A stretch of DNA of 64,000 nt from assembly GCF_002288925.2 (NCBI RefSeq), contig NW_022098049.1:1038577-1102576 (forward strand). Reading direction: 5' to 3'. Shown here piece after piece: positions 24,935-34,599 of this stretch (its first letter is position 1; every line of letters starts with the position of its first letter). The position numbers were made by a program, and so were the translations under genes. The DNA comes from Delphinapterus leucas. Its lineage: Eukaryota; Chordata; Mammalia; Artiodactyla; Monodontidae. Below the pieces are notes generated by a model that was not told the origin of the DNA, ran no database searches, and was given only the letters and a program-made list of their open reading frames with translations.

Positions 24935-25307
24935 TGTTAATTTTATGTGTCAGCTTGAGTAGGCTATGGTGCCCAGTTGTTTAGTCAAACACAAGTCCAG
25001 GTGTTGCTTTGAAGGTATTTTTAGATGTGATTAACATTTACAATCAGTGGACTTATTTATTTATTTATTTTACAACCAGTTGACTTTAAATAAAGACAAT
25101 TACTTTCTATAATATGTATGGGCCTCATCCAATCCAATGATGACCTTAAGATCAAAGACTTGAGGTTTCCTGAAAAAGGAATTCTACCTCAAAACTGCAA
25201 AATAGAAATCTTGCCTAAGTTTTCAGCCTGCTGCCCTGCCCTACAGATTTCAGTCTTGCCAGCCCCTCTCACAGCATGAACCAATTTATTAAACCCTCTC
25301 TATGTCT
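24935..25307 (+). repeat. ERVL-type LTR, MLT2-like, sense (tentative family)
   Basis: It begins 'tgttaattttatgtgtcagc' with the LTR-style TG, continues 'ttgagtaggctatggtgccc' and 'ggcctcatccaatccaatga', and ends near 'atgaaccaatttattaaacc'. A second copy of the same family lies at 55,127-55,437 in the opposite orientation. The assignment to MLT2 is from memory of the consensus and is tentative. The LTR look and the kinship of the two copies are seen directly. Confidence 0.55.
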
Positions 25308-25545
25308 CTATATAAAAGTATATATACTCATAAGTATATAAACTCATATATATGAGTATAAACTCAGATATTTAAACTTGTATATTTATAAGTATATAAG
25401 TTTATATAGGTATATAAGTAAACTTATATATCAATAAATATGTTTATGTAAGTATATAAATATATATACATGATATATATGTATACATATGTGCATATAT
25501 GTGTGTGTGTATGTATATATATGTGTGTATATATATATATCACTT
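25308..25545 (+). repeat. AT-rich simple repeat (TATAAGTATA / TATATG units)
   Basis: Repeating 'tatataagtatataaactca'-like units pass into (TA)n and (TG)n tracts. No coding potential. Confidence 0.9.
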
Positions 25546-25905
25546 TGTAAAACAACTTGGTAGTTTCTTAAATGCCAAATATGCATCTCCCATATGATCC
25601 AGCCATTCCACTCTTGATATTTACTCAAGAGAAAGGAGAGAATGTGCATAGAAAAACTTGTACATGAATATTTACAGTAGTTCTACCTGTATTATCCCAA
25701 AACTAGAAACAACTTAAATGTCCTTCAACAGGTGAATCAGTAAGCAAACTGTGGTAAAAATCATATAAAAGAATATACTCAGCAATAAAAAATGGAAAGA
25801 AATATTGATACATGGTACTAATGGATGAATCTCAAAATAATCATCCTAAGTGAAAGATGTCAGTCAAAAATGAATATATACTATGTGATATCCTTTATAT
25901 ACAGG
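25546..25905 (+). repeat. Old L1 (L1M-type) ORF2 C-terminal fragment, sense
   Basis: 'cccatatgatccagccattc', 'agaaacaacttaaatgtcct' and 'aagtgaaagatgtcagtcaa' follow the order of the L1 ORF2 C-terminus. Diverged and frame-broken, with no 3' UTR attached. Confidence 0.8.
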
Positions 25906-26399
25906 TCTAGTATATACATGAATTTGTATTTCCTAAACTAGTATATAAAGGATATAATATAATGTGTAGCTTTCAAATGATAACTGTTGGTTTATAAATG
26001 TGCTTCTCCATTTTTCTGCTTAACTTTGAGTTGTGTAAGGACAATGAAAAGGAAATTCATATTTCTATTCCCTGTTCCTATTACTTTACCAGGTATGTAG
26101 TAGACTTTTAGTAAATATTGGCTACATTATTTAATTTCTGAAATATATTCAATAGCATCTTCCAAATTCTTATGGATAAATGTTTTATCTATTGCTTTAA
26201 AAAAATAATTCAAACTCTAGTTCATTAATCTGTAACAACTATTCTACCTGTCTCAAATTCAAGGACATAGGACAAATTCTGCTACTAGGAAAGGAGAGGG
26301 CCTTATAGGCAAATTGGGAATGGAAGCTGGTCTCTCTGTAACATTTTCTATTCATTTCTCAATTCATTCAAATGTTGAATTAAAAACTTTTGGATTTTC
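25906..26399. other. AT-rich intergenic sequence, nothing recognised
   Basis: No frame, no clear repeat. Confidence 0.5.
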
Positions 26400-27060
26400 C
26401 CCCCCCTCATTGAAACAACCAGATGACAATTTTGGCTGCCTTCGTTAGTGTCCATAGAGACCTTCCAAGATTCCCCAATACCACGCACGCAATCCTGAAC
26501 TCATGCAATCGGCTGATGCAAATGCCAAGTATTGTTTGTAACCCAGGGGTAGGATTGTGGATGATACAAATCCTTCTGTGGCTTTAGAATGACTGTTGTT
26601 TTAAGAAATGGCCTTCTCTGTGACCTGCCTGCTATTTCAAAGAGACAGTATGTCAGTCCCATCAAACAGACTTGGTATTAACATAAAGATGAAACAGCTG
26701 AGGCAGTGAGCACGTTACTGGAAACTAAGAATCACTGTGGTGAAGTGTTCCCCGCTCAAGTGAAAAGGAGACTTTAAAGAAGAACTGTGCAATTTGCAAA
26801 TCTTGGTTGAGAATGTGCCCTTTCAGATTCTCTTTTGGAGCTGAATTTAATGAACTGAAAATAGAACCCTAAATAATATTTATTGCGATAGTAAGAATTT
26901 TTTTTCCTTACTGTGCACAAATCAAGTTCTAAATGCCATCAAATCCACTCATCTCTCAAAATGCCCTGGTTTGCCATTTTTGAACATAATTATACCAGGC
27001 TGCTTCCTCTTCCATTCTTTGGTATTTGTGTTGGTGTTTGGAACACTTTAAAATATTTTA
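26400..27060. other. Candidate conserved non-coding element
   Basis: About 660 bp of balanced, non-repetitive sequence unlike its AT-rich flanks, with dense transcription-factor-like cores: 'tgatgcaaatgcc' (octamer-like, about 26,514-26,526), 'gaaacaaccagatgacaa' and 'aaacagctgag' (E-box-like, about 26,693-26,703). No frame above 65 codons. This is a guess from texture that only alignment with other mammals can settle. Confidence 0.3.
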
Positions 27061-27284
27061 AAGTTGATCAAGTTCATGGTAGCAGGACGGAGTTGGCAGC
27101 ACTGTATTGATAAAGATCATTTTGTTTTTCTACAGTCTCCTTTCTTTAAGGAAACAAAATCTCAAACACTGGGACTTCTTAATCTTGATGCATATCTTAA
27201 AAAAGAAAAGAAGGAAGGATATTGAGCAAGCCATCTTTCTGGAAAACATTCCAACATTCACAGATTCAATTACTAACAACTTAT
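27061..27284. other. Intergenic, nothing recognised
   Basis: Short AT-rich stretch, no coding signal. Confidence 0.5.
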
Positions 27285-27800
27285 AATCAACTCTGTGCCA
27301 GGCACTCAGATACAAGCATGCACAAAGGAGGAACTTTAACCTAGTAAAGAGAGAAGTCGGGTCAACATATAATTACTACAGAATGTTAACAATGCCATAA
27401 TTATGTAGAAATCCATATGCAGAGGTTCTCAACTGCTTTATACCTAACACACATGAAGGATGATTTAATTCTATCAGTAACAGTTGCTCCTGAGGACAAA
27501 AATGAGGCGAGATGGGAATAAAAAGAACAGTGTATGCAAACATAGCATGATATACAGGAACAACAAAATCTTACTCATGGCTGGAACACAGAAGTTAGGA
27601 ACTGAATGAGGGGGTGTTACTTGTGTGGAGACCCCGTGGGCTACAAATTCTGAAGCATCTTGTACATCATAGTAAAAAAGTCTGTGCTTGGTAAATGAGA
27701 ACCACAGAAGGATTTTACATAAAGATGATATGATATTTAGAAATGTATTTAGAAATTTCTATCAGGTGTTAGTGTAGAGAATATTTTTAAGATAAATTAA
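27285..27800 (-). repeat. L2 LINE fragment, inverse; possible MER5-like piece inside
   Basis: 'ctctgtgccaggcactcaga' (about 27,291) is the reverse complement of the L2 3' end. Later 'gatgggaataaaaagaacag', 'catcttgtacatcatagtaa' and 'gacctac'-type words follow inverted L2 loosely. 'gcagaggttctcaactgctt' at 27,420 resembles the 'cagtggttctcaac' end of MER5 hAT elements. Confidence 0.5.
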
Positions 27801-27843
27801 GCCGAGATGTGAATAAAACTGCACTATAGTTTCAAAGGCATGA

Positions 27844-28078
27844 CACTAACATATATATATATATATATATTTTTTTTTCGGTACGCGGGCCTTTCACTGC
27901 TGTGGCCTCTTCCATTGCGGAGCACAGGCTCCGGACACGCAGGCTCAGCGGCCATGGCTCACGGGCCCAGCCGCTCCACGACATGTGGGATCTTCCCGGA
28001 CCGGGGCACGAACCCGTGTCCCCTGCATCGGCAGGCGGACTCTCAACCACTGCGCCACCAGGGAAGCCCACTAACATA
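27844..28078 (-). mobile_element. Young cetacean CHR-type SINE, inverse, with target-site duplication
   Basis: A (TA)n/T tail at about 27,851-27,878, then the reverse complement of the young CHR consensus, ending 'caccagggaagccc' at 28,069. Direct repeat 'actaacata' at 27,845-27,853 and 28,070-28,078. It sits 80 bp upstream of the SLC38A8 retrocopy and supplies the start of a chimeric open frame. Confidence 0.96.
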
Positions 28079-28149
28079 AATTTGATGCTGCTTTTACTTC
28101 CTGAAGACAACAGCCATGAGATCAAACCCAGTTGTGTTCTCAGTTATGA

Positions 28150-28876
28150 CCAAAATCTTGGGCACTGGGCCCTGGTCTCTGTGCTGTCCTTGCTGGCCTG
28201 CTGCCTCATCTACTCCCCAACAGGAGTTTATGACTTCCTGACCTTCGGGACAGAAGCTTCTGCTGACATTCTGATGTCCTACCCAGGCAATGATGTGGTT
28301 GGTGGTCATCATCGTTGCCCGGGTCCTCTCCTCTGTCTCCAACGTGACTGTCTACCCCACCGTGCTCTTCCTGGGGAGGCTGGCGATGCAGGATTTCTGG
28401 AGGAGGGGCTGCTGCTGGGCATGTGGGCCCCGGGCCCTGGCCGCGTCCTAGGGACCATGGGTCCGATACTGCTAGCCGTCCTGTGGGTCACCGTGACGCT
28501 CGCCCTGGCCCTGTTGCTGCCCGACCTCAGCGAGATCATCGGCATCGTCGGCGGCGTCAGCTCCTTCTTTATCTTCCCAGGTCTGTGCCTCATCTGTGCC
28601 ATCAGTGTGGAGCCCATAGGACCCCGAGTTAAGTGCTACTTGGAGGCCTGGGGAGTGGTCTCCGTTCTGGTCGGCACCTTCACATTTGGGTGGAGCACGG
28701 TGGCTGCTGTCATGGAGCTGCTCTGAGGGGCGGCCAGTGCCTGAGCAGGACGGGGTCTCCATGGCCGCCCTCATCTGGCTGCCTACATCCAGCCGTGAGA
28801 TCGATGTAATTTCATTATAAAGATGCTGGAGTAACTGAAAGCAACAAACAAACGACAACAAAACCCCCAAAATCTT
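28150..28876 (+). pseudogene. SLC38A8: Processed retrocopy of SLC38A8 (C-terminal part), with target-site duplication
   Basis: The parent is a sodium-coupled neutral amino acid transporter of the SLC38 family (SNAT8), a multi-pass plasma-membrane protein of about 435 residues. Here only about the last 190 residues are present, starting at 28,160 ('[18 protein letters not shown]'), without introns and 5'-truncated. Family features are clear: '[11 protein letters not shown]', '[13 protein letters not shown]', '[16 protein letters not shown]', '[18 protein letters not shown]' and a last hydrophobic segment ending ELL-TGA at 28,726. Between about 28,300 and 28,440 the frame is shifted, and it then returns. 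A short 3' UTR ends in a degraded A-rich tail (about 28,838-28,866). The direct repeat 'ccaaaatctt' at 28,150-28,159 and 28,867-28,876 brackets it. The sequence is GC- and CpG-rich in an AT-rich setting, as expected for a copied exon sequence. The choice of SLC38A8 over its close relatives is from memory of the family. Function is unlikely. Confidence 0.87.
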
Positions 28877-29142
28877 CTTTGAAGTTAAGCTAGGGAAATT
28901 TGGGGGCTTACCTACTAGTTATTTTGATAGAGGAAACCCTGACAATTCTTGTATTTTCCAGAATACCAAGAAGTAATATTGTAAATTATCCGTCCTCTCT
29001 GTGTGTGACAAGGATGGAGAGTTTAATTACTGCCATATTTTCGAGAGGTGCAGAGTGAGGAAACTGTTTCCTCAGAATTTGTTCCCAGGATCTCTCAGAG
29101 ACAACACATTACCTCCCAAAAGTGTAGGATGTGAACTCTGTC
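28877..29142. other. Intergenic, nothing recognised
   Basis: Unremarkable sequence between the retrocopy and a CHR-1 SINE. Confidence 0.5.
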
Positions 29143-29512
29143 AAAAGGAACCTGTAGGGTATTTCCCTGATTAAGAATCCGCCTGGCAATGCAGGGGACA
29201 CGGGTTCGAGCCCTGGTCCGGGAAGATCCCACATGCCGTGGGGCAGCTAAGACCGTGATCCACAACTACTGAGCCTGCACTCTAGAGCATGTGAGTCACA
29301 ACTACTGAGCCCGTGTGCCACAACTACTGAAGCCCGCGGGCCTAGAGCCCATGCTCCGCAACAAGAGAAGCCACCACAGTGAGAAGCCCGTGCACCACAA
29401 CAAAGTGTAGCCCCCGCTCACTGCAACTAGAAAAAGCCCACGCAGCAACGAAGACCCAACACAGCCAAAAATAAATAAATTAATTAGATTTAAAAAAAAA
29501 AGGAACCTGTAG
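29143..29512 (+). mobile_element. CHR-1 SINE, long form, A box deleted, 15 bp target-site duplication
   Basis: Direct repeat 'aaaaggaacctgtag' at 29,143-29,157 and 29,498-29,512 flanks a copy with the full CHR-1 body, including repeated 'cacaactactgag' units, and an '(aaat)n' tail. The B box 'ggttcgagccc' is at about 29,203. The head reads 'atttccctgattaagaatcc', lacking the 'gtggcgcagtgg' that contains the Pol III A box. Confidence 0.96.
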
Positions 29513-30446
29513 TGTCCAGCTGTTCCCTATCTGGAAGATGGGATAATAATTCCTACTTTGCAAGACTATTATAAGAAGTATAGAAAATACATTCAAAGTG
29601 CACAGAACAATGCCTCTTTTATAGTGGGTCTTATAATTAATTATTTGTATAAATCATTCTTTAAATTCTGTAAATTATTCTTATAAAAAGAGGCTAGGCA
29701 CCACAGGAACACCTGAGATAAGGATGTACAGAAATCTAAAGAGAAAAAGGATGTGAGCAAGAAGGATTCAATTATGTTATTCACAATATTTCATAAAATT
29801 TGACAGAACTTCCTGATACTCTGGAACATATGGTTTTTTAAAACGTACAGTAGCAAAAGATGTGAGGGTGGGTGTTGCTGGAGCAGATAAGAGTCTGTGT
29901 GGAGAGCTGTGGTGTCCATCAGGATTGTAACCATCAGGAAAGATTAGCAGGCAACTAAGGGAGATAGCAGGGATTGAAAGCACCAACAGAGGGAAAATAA
30001 ATGTCAAGAAACTTAGAAATGGAGGGTAAAATCCAATGTTATCTTATCACTAGAGTTGCTGAAAGACAGCCACAGTGTTCCTATAAAGAAGCTTCTGGAA
30101 CTGAAGAAATCCGAGGAGGTACGTGAGGAAGCCTGAGAAATCCTGTGCAGTGACAGACATTGAAGAAATCTACTTTAGGAATCCCTTCAGCAGATGAACT
30201 AAATGGCAGTCTCTACAAGGTAGACCATATGCTTGCTAGTTGCAGCCAAACAATAAGTCATCCCCAAAACTCCAAGTTTGGCATGAAAAACTTGAAGACC
30301 ATCTGTGCTTTATATTCAGATTGTCTCCCTTTTCAAAGCTCTAAGATTTTCCATACAAAGTCAATCTTTTCTACCACCAATGGGTCAATATCTTTACATA
30401 CAGAATATACATCTACTACTTTTTTTGAAACTCCAAATTTAAGTTC
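29513..30446. other. Intergenic, no gene recognised
   Basis: No coding signal. A 76-codon minus frame and a 109-codon plus frame (30,160-30,489) have no family likeness, and the latter runs into the following L2-like repeat. Confidence 0.45.
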
Positions 30447-30680
30447 AGGAAGAGCATTCATTCATTCATTCATTCAACCAATGGGCTAGGCTCTGTGATA
30501 TTTTCTGGGGCTAACTCAATGAAAGAGACAGCCATGGTGTCTATCCTTACAGGACACTGCATTCTAGTAAAGGAGACTAATGTTAAACAACTAATCACAC
30601 AATTAATCATATAATGATCAGTGAGGTAAAGTGTGGGGATATTAGGAGAGCGTATACATTGTACTCACTATTGCCATAAG
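30447..30680 (-). repeat. L2 LINE fragment, inverse, with (ATTC)n
   Basis: (CATT)n at about 30,456-30,475, then 'gggctaggctctgtgatatt', 'ccttacaggacactgcattc' and 'tagtaaaggagactaatgtt'. These are in the order of the reverse complement of the L2 3' end. Confidence 0.65.
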
Positions 30681-31845
30681 CAATTAAAGACAGGGCCTGC
30701 CGTGATTATATTTGCTCTTTTTTTGTTTTGCTTGTTTTTAAGGATCTCCTGGATGGCCTCTTCAAAACTGTTTTCAAATATTTATTGATTGAAACTCATT
30801 TTAGGTTGGCAGCCAGCCATTGTCCTTCATTAGAACACAATTCACCTGGAAGCCACAAGTGTTCCTGCTGCTACATAGGAACAAACAGTTCGCAGCTATT
30901 GCCACCTCCCCTCCCTGCCCCCATCTTCTGTGCTCGAGATATGCATGTAAGTTTTTGGTGGAATAAGAGAGAATAACTTCCCAACAATTCTGTGACTCAC
31001 TTCTGCTTGTGCTTTGAATTTTATAAACCCTCCTCTTTCTCTAGAAACTCAAAACCTGTCCAGAAGACAAGGACAGGACAGATGACCCATCAGGCCTCCA
31101 TTCTTCATCTCTCTGATCTGCATATAGACCCTGTGAAAACACACACACAAATTTTCTCCATCTGCACGTAGATAAAAAAATATCTTTCATGCATATCAGT
31201 TCATATAAATGATTAGATTGTGTATATTTTTGTTTTACTCTTTTCCTTGTAAAAGAGACTCTAGGAAACATCCATAAACATAGACATAAATATAGATCTT
31301 TAATATATTTACCTAAAGTCACTGCCAAAAAGGTAAAATACTATGAAGTGGACACATTCTTTCAACTATAAAGAGTATCTGTTTTCTCTTTTAGAAATCT
31401 GTGGAAGTATATATCTAATTTAAGAGAATATTTACTAATTCCATTCTAGGAAATGTATTGATTCTGTAGGTCCTTTGATGATTAAAAACTTAATATACCA
31501 ATGAATAAGGGCAGAGCATCCTGCCTTACTTGAATCCACAGCCGGCCACCATTCTTATATGAATAAAAAATAAAAAGCTGCTTTCTGAAAGCAACATTAG
31601 TCATCATAGAATTAGATTATTAAACAAAGTAAAATATGTAAATGTTTTTCTCCATATCACTTATTGCTCTCTGAAATTATATACACATGCACATATATAT
31701 TATTTATCTATTTACCTATCGTTTATCTATCTATCATTTATCTATTAACCTATCTCCCTTTAGATTGTCAGATCCATGAAGTTTCCAGCATCTGCAAGAA
31801 TTTTGGACAAACAATAAATATAGACTGAGCCCTTTGATCGAAGAA
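30681..31845. other. Intergenic, no gene recognised
   Basis: No significant frame. Degenerate (TCTA)n and related units occur at about 31,690-31,755. Confidence 0.45.
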
Positions 31846-31849
31846 CATA

Positions 31850-33240
31850 GTATATTTCTCCATTTATTGGGGTCTTCTATAATTTTTCTCACCAATATTT
31901 TATAGTTTTCATAGTTCAGGTATTACACTTATTTAGTGAAATTTAAATGTAAGTGTTCATAATTTTGATGCTATTGTGGTCTTTTTCATTGTAATTTCCA
32001 ACTATTTTCTGACAGTGTATTGAAAACCAATTTATTTTTGGTACTTAATTCCATTTTCTGCACCGATCTTAATTCCATTTTTTCTGCTTCTTTTGCATAT
32101 ATTTTGTTCTTTTCCTAGCTTCTTACAATGGAAACTTAAATCAATAATTTGATAACTTTAAAGCTATAAAACTCCCCCCAAAAGCACTTTAGTGTTATCC
32201 CATAAATTTTATATGCTGCATTTCAATTGTCCTTCAATTCAAAATATTTTTGTTTCTTTCTGTGATTAACATTTGATCCATGGTTTATTTTTAAATGTAG
32301 AGTGTAAATCCCAGGTATTTGTCCATTTTCCATGTATTTTTGTGTTCATGATTTCTAGTTTACTTTCACTGTAGTCAGAGAACGTAATTTATATTTTTTC
32401 AATCCTATAGCCTAGGATATGATATACTTTGTTGATTCTACCATGAACAGTCAAAAAATAATGTGTGTATGTATATATTAAATGTATGTACACCACTATG
32501 ATTCTTTTTAAGATTTTGATTGTGTTTGTCTAGTGTATATTTGTCAATTCTTTTACTTTTAACCTATATATATTTTCATATTGAAAGTGGCTTTCCTGTT
32601 TACAGCATGTAATTGATTCTTGCCTTTTTAATTTAAATTAATAATCTCCTCAGTTTTTTTCACTGATGTGCTTAGAACAGAGGTTGGTAAACATTTCTAT
32701 AAAAGACCAGATCATAAATATTTTCATATTTCCAGGCCATTACATCTCTGTCATAACTAATCAATTCTGTCAGTGTAATGTAAAAGCAGCCATAATCAAT
32801 ATGCAAGCAAATGGGCATGGCTGGATTTGGCCCTTGGACTGTAATTTGCTAACCCTTGGTTTAAATCATTGAGATTTAATGTGATTTTTCATATGGTTGA
32901 ATTAAAATCTTCCTAGCTGTTTTCTGTTCATTTCATCTGTTCTTTGTTTCTTTCTTTTACTTTTTTCTGCGTCTTTTGGATTGAGTATTCTTTTATTAGT
33001 TTATTTTGTATCTACAATTAGCTTATTAGTTAGAACAATTTTAAAATTAATGTGTCCCCTCAATAGATGTTCTTGAGTTTGCAATATATGTATTTAATTA
33101 ATTGTGGTATATATTCAAATAACATTATGACACTTTTGCTGTAATCTAAGGACCTCAAACAATATACTCCAATACATTCCTCCTACCCATTGTACTAATT
33201 TTGTATTACATTTTACTTTCACATATGCTATAAACAGACA
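31850..33240 (-). repeat. Old L1 (L1M-type) ORF2 region, inverse, interrupted by a DNA transposon
   Basis: T-rich sequence with the reverse complement of L1 ORF2 words, for example 'ttcactgtagtcagagaacg', 'gatatgatatactttgttga' and 'ttgtgtttgtctagtgta'. It continues after a MER3-like element with 'atcattgagatttaatgtga'. Highly diverged, with no open frame. Confidence 0.6.
32678..32858. mobile_element. MER3-like hAT DNA transposon (non-autonomous)
   Basis: Ends are 'cagaggttggtaaac' and 'ttgctaaccctt', giving roughly matching inverted terminal repeats. The interior has 'aaaagaccagatcataaata', 'gtaaaagcagccataatcaa' and 'aatgggcatggctggatttg'. The usual middle segment is missing, so the copy is short. 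The flanking 8 bp match only partly (5 of 8). Confidence 0.68.
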
Positions 33241-33358
33241 AATGTTGCTATTTTTTAGACAGTCATATTTAAGAGCAATAAAAAGGAGGAAAAATTATTT
33301 TTATTCTCTTAATTTATGCCATATCCACCATTCTTCATTTCTTTGTGTATATGTGCTA

Positions 33359-33475
33359 TTTTTTTTTATAACATCTTTATTGGAGTATAATTGCTTTACA
33401 ATGTTGTGTCAGTCTCTGCTGTATAACAAAGGGAATCAGCTATATGCATACATACATCCCCATATCCATTTGTTA
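33359..33475 (-). mobile_element. L1 3' end, inverse, younger cetartiodactyl type
   Basis: A T tail at 33,359-33,367, then 'acatctttattggagtataa' and 'tgctttacaatgttgtgtca', which are the reverse complement of the young L1 3' UTR end. Only about 115 bp is present. The 5' end of an L1 in the same orientation begins about 90 bp further on. Confidence 0.88.
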
Positions 33476-33564
33476 CTTGATACATGCTGACTGAAGTAGT
33501 GGAGCAAGGGGAAGGCATTCTATGTTTCTTTGATTAAACATCAATTTTAGTTAGGCACTTGCCT

Positions 33565-34560
33565 TTTGTCTTATTCCTTCATCTGGAACATATTCCTCTG
33601 CCATCTCATTTTGTCTAATTTTCTGTGTTTGTGGTCTCCATTCCACAGGCTGCAGGGTTGCAGTTCTTCTTGCTCCTGGTGCCTGGCCCCTGGTGGATGA
33701 GCCTGTCTAAGGGGCTTGTGCCGGCTTCCTGGTGGGAGAGACTGGTACCTGCCCACTGGTGGGTGGACCTGGATCTTGTCCTTCTGTTGGGCAAGGCCAT
33801 ATCAAGGGGTGTGTTGAGTGGCAGCTGTGGGGTCAGGAAGACTTTAGGCAACCAGTCTGTTGATGGGTGGAGCTGTGTTCCTGCCCTGTTGGTTGTTTCG
33901 CTGAGACATCCCAGCACTGGAGCCTACAGGCCATTGGGTGGGGCCAGGTCTTTGTGTCAAAAAGACAGCCTCCAGGACACCTCATATAAAGAGTACTCTC
34001 CAGTATCTCTGTCACCAGTGTCCTTGTCTCTACAGTGAACCACAGCCACCCCCTGCTTCCCCAGAACACTCCAAGACCAGCAGGTAGGTCTGCCCTAGGC
34101 TCCTATGAAGTCGCTAATTTTTCCCTGGGTCCTGGTGCACACAAGACTTTATGTGCCCTCCAAGAGTGGAGTTTCTATTTTCCCCAATCCTGTGGAGTTC
34201 TTGAAATCAAGCCCCACTGGCCTTCAAAGCCAAATGCTCTTGGGGCTCCTCCTCCCAATGCCAGACCCCCAGACTGGGGAATCTGACGTGAGGCTCAGAA
34301 CTCTCACTCCTGTGGGAGAATCTCTGCAATATATCTATTTTCCAGTTTGTGGGTCATCCACTCAGCAGGTATGGGATCTGATTGTATCACATATGTGCCC
34401 CTCCTACCATCTCAGTGTGGCTTCTTCTTTGTCTCTGGATGTAGAATATCTTTTTTGGTAGGTTTCAGTCTTTTTCCTTGACGGTTGTTCATCAGTTAGT
34501 TGTGATTCTGGTGTTTTTGTGAGAGGAAGTGAGCTCAAGTCTTCTACTCTGCCATCTTGA
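33565..34560 (-). mobile_element. L1 5' UTR and first codons of ORF1, inverse
   Basis: Read on the minus strand, the element starts at 34,560 with 'caagatggcagagtagaaga', the L1 5' end. A 0.95 kb 5' UTR follows. The ORF1 ATG is at 33,609 (going down) and ORF1 starts with residues like those of the L1 at 13,449 (MRxQR...QMKE). Homology stops near 33,565. The rest of the L1 is missing apart from the 3' end at 33,359-33,475. The 5' UTR is of a different type from that of the 12.95 kb L1. Confidence 0.87.
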
Positions 34561-34599
34561 AAGTAGACTCAGGTACTCACCTTTTGAATGTATTAGTCA

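Noticed and set aside
29143..29512. tRNA-like B boxes in the SINE heads
   Set aside because: They are the tRNA-derived promoters of SINEs. No cloverleaf with a proper anticodon arm and acceptor stem is present, so no tRNA gene is called.
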